NCBI RefSeq assembly: GCF_008831285.2
Contig: NC_045138.2
Span: forward strand, 4,238,205 to 4,302,204
DNA: 64,000 nt
From: Nymphaea colorata
Lineage: Eukaryota > Streptophyta > Magnoliopsida > Nymphaeales > Nymphaeaceae
Direction of reading: 5' to 3'
Made by a program: the position numbers and the translations under genes. The notes beneath the pieces are model-generated. The model did no database searches. It worked only from the letters and a program-made list of their open reading frames with translations, and was not told the origin of the DNA. Every line of letters begins with the position of its first letter. Positions within the stretch are counted from its first letter, which is position 1. This document shows positions 13,000 to 24,330 of the stretch, in pieces.

Positions 13000-13010
13000 C
13001 CCAACGGTCA
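13000..13010 (+). promoter_or_regulatory. MSA element (MYB3R site) upstream of MET1
   Basis: CCCAACGGTCA fits the mitosis-specific activator consensus YCYAACGGYYA exactly, and begins six bases after the E2F site. MSA elements drive G2/M expression through three-repeat MYB factors. Confidence 0.5.
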
Positions 13011-13036
13011 CACACAGAAAGAGAGAGAGCTCTGTC

Positions 13037-13120
13037 ATGAACTCGATCGTCTCTCTTTACTGTTCTTCCTTTCCGTGCTTCTTCCCGTTCTCGATTTCTT
13101 CCGTCCGATCTCGAGTCTAG
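13037..13120 (+). promoter_or_regulatory. Upstream ORF in the probable MET1 5' leader (27 codons)
   Basis: An ATG at 13037 opens a 27-codon frame ending with TAG at 13118-13120, 73 bases before the MET1 start. It counts as a uORF only if transcription starts upstream of 13037, which the sequence alone cannot show. The ATG context (GTCATGA) is weaker than that of the main start (AAGATGG). Confidence 0.35.
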
Positions 13121-13193
13121 GGCTTCCGACGGAGCCCTAGTTCGGATTTATCCCCAAATCCGTTCTGGGGAGGTTGAATCGATCGACGGAAAG

Positions 13194-16100
13194 ATGGGAT
13201 CGGCGACGGCGATCGATTTGAGCCTCACGAAAGTGGATAAAACTACCAAATCCGGCAGCTGCGGTCGCCAGAGTTCTACGCGTTCAGGTAAAGCCCTTAC
13301 TCAGTTTCTTTGCTCGCAGCAGCCTCGCTTCTTCCTTTGGATTTTGTTTCATCGTTCGTGCGTGTTTTGTTAGTCGCTTTCTTAGGGTTTTTTGTGCGTT
13401 TTGCTTTTATTGTTTATGCAATGGGGCGGAGAACAGGAGGGAAGAAGAAGTCCTCGAAGACGTCGCGGATTTCTGGCAGTAAGCGGACGTCTGAGGCGGC
13501 TTCGTTGGAGACGGTTCTTCCCCGGAAGACGCCTAGCCGGGCCGCGGCCATCGCTTCGCTGCAGAACCTCAAGGAGAAATCCATCCGGTTGCCGGAGAAG
13601 CCCGACCTTATCGTCGCCAAGACGGACCGGGTAGTTGAGGATGAAGTTACTGCCTTAAGGTTGACGGTTGATGGACCTGAGGATGATTCCGGCCTTCCCC
13701 AGAGGGGCCTATTTGATTTCATCATCCATGACGAGGATGGAGTTGCTCAGCCATTGGAGATGCTCGAAGTGCAGGATCTCTTCGTTTCTAGTCTCGTCCT
13801 CCCACAAGGCAAGGGGTCTGCCGATCGATCTTTGGGGGTCATGTGCGAGGGTTTTGGGCGGATAGAGATGTGGTCAATATCTGGATTTGAGACGGGATCA
13901 CCAACCGTCTGGGTCGGCACCGAGGTTGCTGAGTACTCATGCCTCAAGCCGGCAGGCCTTTACAAGAGGAATTTCGACTTGTTCTTTGACAAGGCCTTGC
14001 TGTGTGTTGAAGTGTTCAAGAAGCTCTCGAAGTCATTTGGAGGAGATCCAAGTATAGGGTTGGAGGAATTGATTGCCGGCACCATCCGGTCGTTGACGGT
14101 GAACAAGAGTTTCTCTGGTGGGAACCCAACAAGGGAGTTCATCGTTTCCCAGGGGGAGTTTGTGTTCAATCAATTAGCGGGACTCGACGAAGATGAGTCT
14201 ATGATTATGGCAACTATCCAAAATGGCCGTTTCTCAGAGATGCCTGCATTGATTGCATTGCGAGACGAGTGCAGGCAACTTGGATTTTCGTCATTTAGAC
14301 CTGCAGGGAGCATAAAAATTAGTGAAAATTCCACTGGTGGTTCAGTTGATGAGGAGATGGACGAGAGTGAGAAAATGGCTAGGTTACTGCATGAAGAGGA
14401 GCTATGGAAGGCGATGAGGCACAAAAATGTGAAATGTCGTGGTCGTTCTAGAAAGAACGAGTACTATATAAAGATCAACGAATCTGAGATAGCTGCGGAT
14501 TATCCACTGCCTGCATTTTACAAAGCGTCCGCGGACGAGACTGATGAGTATCTGTTCTTTGAGGATGATGTTTACATGTTCACTCCTGATATGCTCCCTC
14601 GGCGGACTTTACATGATTGGGCTCTTTACAATTCCGACTCAAGATTGGTTCCACTGGAGGTTTTGCCCATGCAGCAAGGAACTGAATCTGATGTGCTTAT
14701 TTTTGGCTCTGGTTACATGCTAGATGATGATGGAAATGGGTTCTGTGACTATGAAGGAAGTGGTACTGGAGGATCAGATGCAGGTAGCGTGAAGGGGATT
14801 CCCGTTTATCTCAGTGCTATCAAGGAATGGATGATTGAATTTGGTGGGTCAATGCTATTTGTATCAATCAGGACCGATGGTGCATGGTATCGACTAGGGA
14901 AGCCATCAAAGCAGTACGCTCCATGGTTCCAACCTGTTGTCAAGATTGCCAGGGTTGCCATCTCCATTATCAAAATGCTAAAGAATGAAAGCCGGGTATC
15001 CCGCCTTTCCTTTTCTGATGTTGTCAAGAAAGTTGCTGAGTTGGACAAGTCTGATCCTGCTTTCGTTTTAAGCAGTCCACAAGCAGTCGAGAGATTCGTG
15101 GTTGTGCATGGACAAGTAATCCTTCAACAATTTGCTGAATTTCCTGATGAGACGATTAGAAAAAGTGCATTCATCAATGGTCTCTTGACAAAGATGGAGC
15201 AGATGCGCCACACCAAGCTGGCGATGAAGAAGGTGACATTGAAGAGGGAAGCTAATCAGAATCCTGTTGCTGGGTTGAAGCTGGACAGCGTCAGACGGAA
15301 GACAATGCAGGCAACTACGACAAAGTTGATCAATCGGATTTGGGGTGAATATTATTCAAATTACATGCCTGAGGAGGACGCCCAGAAAGGTGCAGCAGTG
15401 GATGAAGCGAAGCCAGGGGAGGAGGAGGAAATGGAAGAAAACGAGGATGATGAGGATGAAGAGGAGATAGCTGATCTGGCGCCAAAAGCATGTCTGAAGC
15501 CTTCTCCTTCATTAAAGTCATCAAGAACCAAGTCCAGAGCTAGTTTGGCCGAGTGGAAGGGAGTCTCAGTTGGAAATCTGAAATCCGGCGAATCACTTTA
15601 TCGTGAGGCAATCGTTCGTGGGATTGCCATTGCTGCTGGTGGTGCTCTGCTGGGGGGAATTGATGACAGGTTGCTTATAGTGTTTATTGAGTACATGTTT
15701 GAGAAAGCCAATGGCTTGAAGATGATACATGGCAGGCTTCTGCAGAGAGGCTCTGAAACTGTGCTTGGTAATGCAGCAAATGGAAGAGAGCTGTTCTTGA
15801 CAAATGAATGTGTAGACATAGAACTTGAAGATGTGAAGGAGACAGTAGTGGTGGAACTTCGACGAAGACCTTGGGGGCATGAACACCGAAGGGAGAATGC
15901 TGATGCAGATAGACTTGACAGGTTGAGAGCAGAAGAGAGAGAAAAGAAGGGCTTGCCTACAGAATATTACTGCAGGAGCCTCTATGCACCAGATAGAGGT
16001 GCTTTCTTCTGTGTGCCTTATGATACAATGGGATTAGGGAATGGTTCTTGCTATGCTTGCAGTTTCAGAGAGGCTTGTGTTGAAGACTTCAGCATACTTG

Positions 16101-16977
16101 CTGGAAAGTCAGGTTTTCTTCACAAGGGAGTGCGATACTCAGTCAATGATTTTCTGTATGTAAATCCACAAGAATTTTCAGCAGAGGCAGAGTTGGACCA
16201 GGAGAAGTTTAAGGCAGGTAGGAATGTTGGTCTGAGAGCATATGTGGTTTGCCAGTTCTTGGGGATAGAAGTCTGCAGTGGGTCGAAGCATGCCGATGCA
16301 AAGTCTACAAAGATCAAAGTTCGGAGATTTTTCAGGCCAGAAGATGTTGGGCAGGAGAAAGCATATGTTGCAGATATCAGAGAAGTATGATCTATGGACT
16401 ATACTTTCTTATTTGGCTTGTGACTTACATGAGAGTGTTCTTGGTTGTCAAAACCACCGATGTCTGTGCAACTGGTCAATTTGTAGGAGACTGGGCTTGG
16501 GCCTGAAAGATGCCTGGGCCTAGTTGGGCAACTATTTCACCCACTAGATCCCAACTGGTCATTGACGGATAGTTGATTGTTTGGGCCCACCACAATTTAC
16601 ATTTGATTATTTTTTTTTTGCAAATTTTTATTTGCCATTTCATTGGGTAGAATAACTTTTAGTAAGACTTGCCATACTTTTTTTTGTCTTGTTTTTTGGA
16701 ATGGATTCTCTCTCTCTCTCCCTTTCTCCATATGTATGTATGTATGCTGTGTGTATGCATATTATCCAAAGCCAGCCAGCTCACATGAGGACCATGCGAT
16801 CCATTGTGATGGACATTTAAAAAAAATGAGAAAAAGGTGATGCCTAATGGATATTTTCAACACCTTTTTTCAATCTTGTTTTTTCTTCTAGTCCATCCTA
16901 ATAGTTTGGATGACCCTTATGAGGAGCTGGGTGACCTTGGTTAGTTGAGTCACCATTCACTCTCTCTCCCCCTCTCT

Positions 16978-17009
<32 letters not shown>

Positions 17010-20000
17010 CATTGTAAATATATTTTAGGTCTCCTAATCACGATTAGTCTTTTAGAGCCTTGACTGTGGCTTTCAGTTTTGACAATTTATGTTAGCTCAT
17101 TTGTTTGGTTTTTCCTAATGATCGGTATAGACCATGGCCATAGCTTGCATTTTTTGACATGCATGATTGTGTATTAGATGAGAGAAATTTTGCTTTTTAA
17201 GGTTTAAAATTCATTTCAATGTGAGGGGATGAGTTTTACTTGTTGCATTGCATTTATCTGCATAAAACCAAGAAATATATCTTCTTTATTGTTGGATGGA
17301 TAACCAGAAATGAGTTTCTTGTGATTTTATTAATATTAGCATGCTTTGATGTCTTGAACTTTTGGAAAAGCTTTGGAATTTGATGTCTTTGTAGTTAGTA
17401 CTCACAATGTGCTTTATTTACAAATCAAAACTGAACTTTCTCTGTTGCTCTTTAAGGTTTACTATAGCAATGAGACACGAACCATCCCAGCAGAGAGTGT
17501 TGAGGGGAAATGTGAGGTCAGAAAGCAGCATAGTCTCCCTGATACGCATGCTCCTGCCATCTTTGACCATGTATTCTTTTGCCACTGTATCTATGATCGT
17601 GCCAATGGCTCGCTCAAGCAGGTAAAATTTTTGCTCAGCATATTTACTGACTCTAATTGAACTTCACCCTTGGCTAATGTGCTTTATCTACTAATGTTTA
17701 AGCTTGGTCCAGATACTGGGCTTTTCCCTTCTGATTAGGTGGTTTTGTTTCAATAATGTCATAGTTGCTGCTTGCCTTTTTGCAGTTGCCTGCCTCTGTG
17801 CGGTTTGAGTCCTCTAAGGCCAAGGCGAAAGACAAAGGAAAAGGCATTCAGGGAGAAGAAGAAAGACAGGCAAGTGGCAAAGATGTAGAGGGAGATATTG
17901 AAACATCAGAAAGGTTGGCTACCCTTGATATTTTTGCTGGCTGTGGTGGTCTGTCTGAGGGGTTGCAGCAGTCAGGTAATTCTTTGAGGAAGAAACCTAT
18001 GACATTGTTCAGTTGTCTTTTGTGAGTTGCAGAATAATTTTTCTGTTGTGAATCAGGGGTTTCATTAACTAAGTGGGCTATTGAGTATGATGATGCTGCT
18101 GCTGAAGCATTCAAGCTTAACCACAGAGAAGCACAAGTTTTCAACAAAAACTGCAATGGGATACTGAGGTGACTTAACTCCCCTGTGCTTTTTTTGATTT
18201 TTCTTTCTTTCTTTCTTTATTAGAGGTTGCTGGAAAAAGGAAGGTAATGCACACTGCTAAGTTAACTGTTACATGTTCTTTATTTCTGTTTGGTAAATAC
18301 TGTGCTACCATTTATTGAAAGGGAGATTTGAGATTTTACATATGTGCTCAGCTGTCTTTGAATTTTCCTGATCCTCAGCTGGATCTGTGTATGTTGTTCG
18401 ATATACCTACATTTCAAATTTTGTACTGCTATCCATGTATTAGATTATATTAACTTATAAGTGCATCAAAACGAGCACACTCGAAAAATCCTATTTTTGT
18501 TCCACAGTCATTTCAAAGTCTTTTGGCAGGGCAATAATGGAAAGGTGTGGTGATAAAGATGACTGCGTTTCTACTCCTGACGCAGCTGACCTTGCAGCCA
18601 AACTGAGTGAGGAACAGAAGGAAAACCTGCCTCTTCCTGGTCAAGTGGGCTTCATTAATGGTGGCCCTCCTTGTCAGGTTTCTATTTTTGTTTTTCTTAA
18701 GTCATTTGTTGATCTTGTTCTCCATATACTTATGGGAAATGGAGCGAGTGCTGATATGTTTTTTTCCAGGGCTTCTCTGGAATGAATCGTTTCAATCAAA
18801 GCACCTGGAGTAAGGTCCAATGTGAAATGATCTTGGCATTCCTCTCCTTTGCTGATTACTTCCGGCCAAGGTTCTTTTTGCTGGAGAATGTAAGAAACTT
18901 CGTTTCTTTCAACAAGGGGCAGACGTTCAGATTAACATTAGCCTCACTTTTGGAGATGGGCTATCAGGTGAAAATTATATTTGTTACTAAATGTTAACAT
19001 AGGATTTCAGCAGGGAGTCAGATAGCGCTTAGGGCAAGACTTCAACTATGCGGTACACACCAACTAGTGAATTACAATTGGTTCCAGCTTCCTAGTCAGC
19101 ATAAGTTTGTAGCCGCTTATAATAAGCAGTTGGATCTCCAGCAGTAGACAAATATGCTCTAAATTATGTTGCACCAGCCAGTCTGATGTGTGCTGGTCCG
19201 GTGGCCCTACAAATATGCAGGACTGCTATGGATAAAGTTCTTGCTAAAATATAACACAAGTCTTGGGGAACCAAAATACCTTGTGAATATGTTAGTGGTC
19301 AATTCTACAAGTTCTTATCAACAACAGCTTGAACATATCTCTAGATGCATTATACTTCTCCCTCATACATCTTTAGGCATGCATTATCTTACGGACATCT
19401 ATTCTTCAAGAAAATTTCAGTGGTCATCCCGAGATTTAACTTCATCTTGGATGCTTTCTCTTAAATGATTCAATCAAGCTTTTGACTTTGGAAATGTTTT
19501 CTCTTCCTTCAGGTAAGATTTGGTATCCTGGAGGCTGGTACGTATGGTGTTGCTCAGTCTCGTAAACGTGCATTCATTTGGGCAGCTTCTCCAAAAGAGA
19601 CATTACCAGAATGGCCTGAACCTATGCATGTATTTTCAAGTGCTCAACTGAAAATAACACTTACTGAAGGCTCGTACTATGCTGCTGTGAAAAGTACAGC
19701 AGGTGGGGCACCTTTAAGATCCATAACTGTAAAGGACACAATTGGAGATCTACCTCCTGTTTCAAATGGAGCAAGCGATCAGAAGATTATGGTAAGTGCA
19801 TTCTGGACAATATTTTTCTTTTTCATTCTTCAAAAGGAGCATTACACCTCATTTTGTGTTTGATTTTCAGTTATAAGTTTTCACTTCTAAATAGCTTTTG
19901 CTAAATTGACTAGCTTTCATCTACTCCATGCATTTATTTTGTGCACACTGTTCTCTTTTGTTTTGTCTGTTTGCACTTTGCACGTATATTCATGTGTGAT

Positions 20001-20238
20001 GCTGCATGTGTCTGGTGATGAAATGCTAAATAAGTTCTACAAATCAAAATTAATGACATTCTAATTCCTTCTTTTAGTACCTCAATAGTCAAAAGCATGC
20101 TTAGGCAGGTGCTGGGCACCATGCCTGATAACCAGTCAATTTACCAAGGCACCATTGTAGCTGTGGATTCAAATTTTAAAATTTTGTAAAGTGTAAAATT
20201 GGGGAAAAAAATATAAAGAGAAATCAAGCCCTCCCTCC

Positions 20239-20274
<36 letters not shown>

Positions 20275-23200
20275 GCTATTGCTGCCACTGCCCTTCCATC
20301 CATTGTTGCCATTGCACTACTGTATTCAGTTTCCTTTCTGTTGTCTCCCTTCTTCCTTCGCTTCTTCAATTGTTTTTCCTTGTTATATATGTGAGAACTT
20401 GAGTCAATACGGATTGATGATCCTACAAATATCACTATGGAAGTGTAGTGGTCCATAATGACTCCCAAGATCACAACCTAGCTTTGATACAATGTGAGAT
20501 ATCTCCAGAATCTGTTCACAACAGGTCAGAAGGAAGAGAAAAAGACTGAAAGCCACACCTTCCAATGTTGGAATTGGTGACTGCTATATCATTGTAGAGG
20601 ACAATACCTTAATATGAAAGTATCAAATATACAACTGGACAAGTTTGCCCTATAAAAGATGAATATCTACAGGATACCAAACCAAACATATTTAATATTG
20701 ATTGGACTGAGTTCAGATCCATATCCAATTATAACAACAAACATAAGACATAATGATATACGTGTTCATGACATGTTCCTATGTATTTTGGTTGGCCTCT
20801 TCCTATTTCAATGTCGATAGCCTAGGGCTGCTTACTGCTTTTGACTACTAGTCATATTACTCATGATATTAGCCATATGACTGCAGATATGTTCCGTAAA
20901 CAGTTAAATGATACTGGTCATGGATTGTATGTATTTTACATGGAACTTGACAAGACCAGCATTTTTAAATAGCTTGGTTATGGTTAATGTTTTTGAGGAT
21001 GGGTACTTTTGATTGCACTATTGTTCACATACTGCAAAAACCCTTAAAGCATCACGTCACTAGTTTGAAAGAGCACACCATAGTGAATACACGAAGGTAT
21101 GTTTTGAAATGCTTATAGGAAAGGTGAATCAGTAGGATATGTATAAATGGACACAAGCATGAGAACGTATTTGATTATTGGATCAAACTACTTCTGGTGG
21201 TACTATAAGATTATGTGTCCCTGTGGATATCAATATGTCAGGTACTCTTTGGATTGTTTTCTTAATTCTTCCCAAGATAAAAATCCAAAGGTTAGCAACT
21301 AACATGGGTTCGACTCTCTTAAATGTCTAATGGATGTGGATATGGCTTTTGCACTCAGATCCCTATGTGTCAGATTTGTTGAAAAAAGTGAGTGCGATAT
21401 TTCAGATGCACTCCAAGCCCAATTGTTAGTATTGACTACATTTGTATTCTACCAAATCCAATTAAATGTAGACCATTGATCTGGATTCCAACTGTTAACT
21501 ACACATATCCGAAGGCTTTCTATAAGACTTCAGGGTCATTTACAACTTGTAGACTAACCATGTCCATCAATAGGTAAAGCTTTTGAACTATTGCAATTCA
21601 TCCTCCTAGGCTCACATTTGAATGTTTCTGAAAAAGTATGCTGTAAGTGTAAGAGTACAGGATGTTTATTTATCTACTTGTTAAAGTGAACCAAAGCATG
21701 TTACTTACTGCGAGTTGAGGCCTGTTTCCAGAATCATTAGGACGCTGAATTATATTCTGAACTTAGTTAGACAATTTATCTCAATCTACAGTGGTTACTT
21801 TAGTTTCTTATTTGATTTAAAAATGAACCGGAGTAATATTCTCTATCTACTTGTTTAAGTGAACTAGATCATGCCACTCATTGTGAGTTGAAGTCGTCTG
21901 TTTTTAGAGTCACTGAGAAGTAAAAGTCTATTCTTCACTTAATTACATAGTGTATGTCAATCTACAATGATTACTCTAGTTTTTTATTTAATTTAAAAAT
22001 GAATTCTCTTAATTTTCTGTCTGGAACTTGCTCTTACAAATAACTTTTTTTTTTGGGTTTATCAATAGTATGGAAATGCTCCAGTTTCATGGTTCCAGAA
22101 ACAAGTACGCGGTGAAATGACTACTCTGGTTGATCACATATCAAAGGAGATGAATGAATTAAACTTGATTCGATGCCAAAGGATTCCAAAGCGACCTGGT
22201 GCTGACTGGCATGATTTGCCTGATGAAAAGGTTAAACTTTGTTTCCTACTAAGACACAACATGTACCCAATGGATTCACCCGGTTTGGTGGTTAGGATTT
22301 AGTGGAGGCGGCCCGAGGTTTTTGGCTAACCATGCCTTCTCATGCAAGCTTTATAGTGATACAGTTTTCAAAGCTTCAATCCTTGGCCCTATAACATCTA
22401 ATCAAGCCTCTCTCCTTTGCCATGGGGAACATGACTAGATGTCATCATTTGATGATGTTCAAGTGGACCAATAACCACTGGATCATTCTGAAATTTTCTC
22501 TCTCTTCATCTGGTGCAGGTAAAATTGTCTTCAGGGCAATTGGCTGATCTTATCCCATGGTGTCTCCCTCATACAGCTAAAAGGCATAACCAGTGGAAGG
22601 GACTGTATGGAAGATTAGATTGGGAGGGTAACTTCCCAACTTCCATTACTGATCCCCAGCCTATGGGAAAAGTGGGCATGTGTTTCCATCCAGAACAAGA
22701 CAGAATACTAACTGTCCGTGAATGTGCCAGGTCGCAGGTAACACAAAGCATTTCTACTCATTTTATAGTAGTTGACATTAATATAAAGCACCGCACTTTA
22801 AACACAATTTCTGTTTCCGTGACATAATAACTTAGTATAGCAATCGAAAAAATACATTTTGTGATTCAGTCAAGGTTCTGCATAAACCTGTTTGTGGATG
22901 GTTTGGTCATAGTCAATCAAGATTGTACAGCTTCATGCATGCAAGCATTTCACAATGAAATTCGTAGAAGCTAACTGGTGTGTGAATACAAGAGCTATGG
23001 ATTAGAATAGCCATTCTAGAATGTTCCAAAGAGTTTTCATGGCATGGTTTCATTGAATATAGAATGTGCCTAAATTGTAAAAGGAAGTAAGAAGTAGGAT
23101 ACAAGTCTGTCAAGGCCCTACAAGGTTTAATTGGGATTAGTCTAGAGTCAAGACTAGTCTGTCCAAGTTGATCAACTGAAATAAAATTAATAAACATATA

Positions 23201-23903
23201 CAAACCAGCATTTCAAGTGCCAAAAGTAACAACAAACTTAAAAACGTCCCTCCCAACAAACATATACATACATATATATATGTATGTATGTGTAGAAGTG
23301 GGGAGACCGAGACAGATGTATGCGAAAACACTAAGTATATGCATAAGCATGTGTTAACAACATAGCTATAAATATCATTCTTGCTTTTTCAAGGGCGAGG
23401 TTTTTCTTGGGTATTTTTTCTCAAAGTTGCTTTTCTTGGTTCCTTTTGTTTTCTATCATTTCTCCCATTAATTTGTGGCTGTGGTTAACAAATACGTTAA
23501 AAAACCTAGGCACACCAACAAGCATTAAAACATGTATATTAATAGGTTTACAGGTAAAACACATATCAGATATATATATATATATATGATATGTGTTTTA
23601 CCTGTAAACCCATTAATGCCGCAAGAGCGGTACCAAATCGAGGCAAACTCTAAATACTAGATATGACCCCAAAACAAAATAACAGGGGTCAAGGTCGGCC
23701 AGTGAGACGATGGGGGATAAGCTTCATCGTCGAGAGGGAAACAGCCTGGATCACCAGCTAAGGCCCCTAAATGACCGCTCAGTGATAAAGGAGGTAGGGG
23801 TGCAGAGACAGCCAGGAGGTTTGCCTAGAAGCAGCCACCCTTAAAAGAGTGCGTAATAGCTCACTGATCGAGCGCTCTTGCGCCGAAGATGAACAGGGCT
23901 ATA

Positions 23904-23982
<79 letters not shown>

Positions 23983-24330
23983 TGTTGGGAAAAAAACTTA
24001 AAAAATTAGAAGCGACCTGATTGGGAAGGGAAAAAACCAAATAATGACTTAGTAGCTGGACTACCTAATTGGTTGACTAGGCCTGAAAGTGGATAAACAC
24101 AAGTACATGCTGAATTATAAACACAAGTACATGCTGAATTACTTGCCCATGGAGGAATTTCTAGGTCTTAATTATGCTTCTTGGTTGTTTATGTGCAGGG
24201 TTTCTTGGATAAATATGTTTTCTGGGGAACTGTCCAAAACAAGCATAGGCAGATTGGTAATGCAGTACCACCTCCACTGGCATATGCACTTGGTCGAAAG
24301 CTGAAGGAAGTGGTGGATAGAAGGCACTGA
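13194..24330 (+). CDS. MET1: DNA (cytosine-5)-methyltransferase MET1 (DNMT1 type)
   Basis: Maintenance CG methyltransferase, acting in the nucleus at replicating DNA. Exons by my reading: 13194-13287, 13437-16384, 17457-17621, 17786-17975, 18057-18168, 18530-18677, 18770-18967, 19513-19791, 22069-22230, 22519-22737, 24199-24330. All introns are GT-AG and the phases join cleanly to 1548 codons, close to Arabidopsis MET1 (1534). Domains: two replication-foci domains (about 115-285, 373-605), an acidic stretch (692-712), two BAH domains (about 752-843, 872-1069), a Lys-rich linker, then the methyltransferase: DIFAGCGG (1117), catalytic Cys in GGPPCQGFSG (1218, split across exons 6/7), ENV (1258), QSRKR (1300), [18 protein letters not shown] (1525). 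The start was chosen for its strong context and frame-correct splice; ATG 13421, inside intron 1, is the alternative. Exon 11 reads GFLD where family members have GFPD. Confidence 0.95.
20482..20800 (-). mobile_element. Possible copia-type LTR remnant inside MET1 intron 8
   Basis: Read on the minus strand, ATATCTCACA is followed by TTGTATCAAAGC. This resembles an LTR end (...CA) next to the initiator-Met primer site TGGTATCAGAGC with three changes. The adjoining AT-rich sequence would then be a solo LTR or 5' remnant. No coding part is seen and the far edge is a guess. Confidence 0.35.
21671..22004 (+). repeat. Diverged tandem duplication in MET1 intron 8
   Basis: Two units of about 170 bp, the first starting TATCTACTTGTTAAAGTGAA at 21671 and the second TATCTACTTGTTTAAGTGAA at 21844. 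Shared later blocks include GAGTTGA, CAATCTACA and ATTTAAAAATGAA. Many substitutions separate the units, so the duplication is old. Confidence 0.7.
23538..23617. repeat. 31-nt-arm palindrome (hairpin)
   Basis: Arms at 23538-23568 and 23587-23617 are reverse complements over 31 nt with a single mismatch, around an 18-nt TA-rich loop. The core of the left arm is GTTTACAGGTAAAACACATA. It ends exactly where plastid 23S homology starts. Confidence 0.9.
23618..23900 (+). pseudogene. Plastid 23S rRNA fragment (nuclear plastid DNA, NUPT)
   Basis: About 283 bp nearly identical, as I remember it, to an internal stretch of angiosperm plastid 23S rRNA, including GCAAGAGCGGTACCAAATCG, GGTCGGCCAGTGAGACGATG and GCTCACTGATCGAGCGCTC. 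It is about a tenth of the gene, has no flanking rRNA sequence, and sits inside a MET1 intron, so it cannot act as a ribosomal gene. I see few differences from the plastid form (for example GAACAGGGCT for GAACGGGGCT, and CAGCCTGG for CAGCCCGG), suggesting a fairly recent transfer. Confidence 0.9.
23903..23981. repeat. (TA)n microsatellite, about 79 bp
   Basis: Almost pure TA directly following the end of the plastid 23S fragment. Confidence 0.95.
24093..24140 (+). repeat. Exact 24-bp tandem duplication
   Basis: The unit ATAAACACAAGTACATGCTG plus AATT is present twice with no mismatch (24093-24116 and 24117-24140), 58 bases before the last MET1 exon. The lack of divergence suggests a recent event. 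Confidence 0.95.

Larger units (their letters stand above)
19792..22068. other. MET1 intron 8 (2.3 kb)
   Basis: The longest MET1 intron, from GTAAGT to TCAATAG. It contains a (TC)n tract at about 20238-20272, a probable LTR-retrotransposon remnant and an old tandem duplication, both listed separately. No other coding sequence is visible. Confidence 0.8.
22738..24198. other. MET1 intron 10 (1.46 kb), site of plastid DNA insertion
   Basis: Runs from GTAACA to GTGCAG and separates motif IX from motif X of the methyltransferase. It holds, in order, a perfect-arm palindrome, a plastid 23S rRNA fragment, an ~80-bp (TA)n tract and an exact 24-bp tandem duplication, each listed separately. Confidence 0.85.

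Noticed and set aside
13310-13436. Extension of MET1 upstream in the same frame, or a start at ATG 13421
   Set aside because: The sequence before 13437 looks like intron (T-rich, GTAAAG donor at 13288, CAG acceptor at 13434-13436). Splicing from ATG 13194 keeps the frame, and the start has strong context.
23618-23900. A functional rRNA gene
   Set aside because: Only about a tenth of plastid 23S, alone inside an intron.
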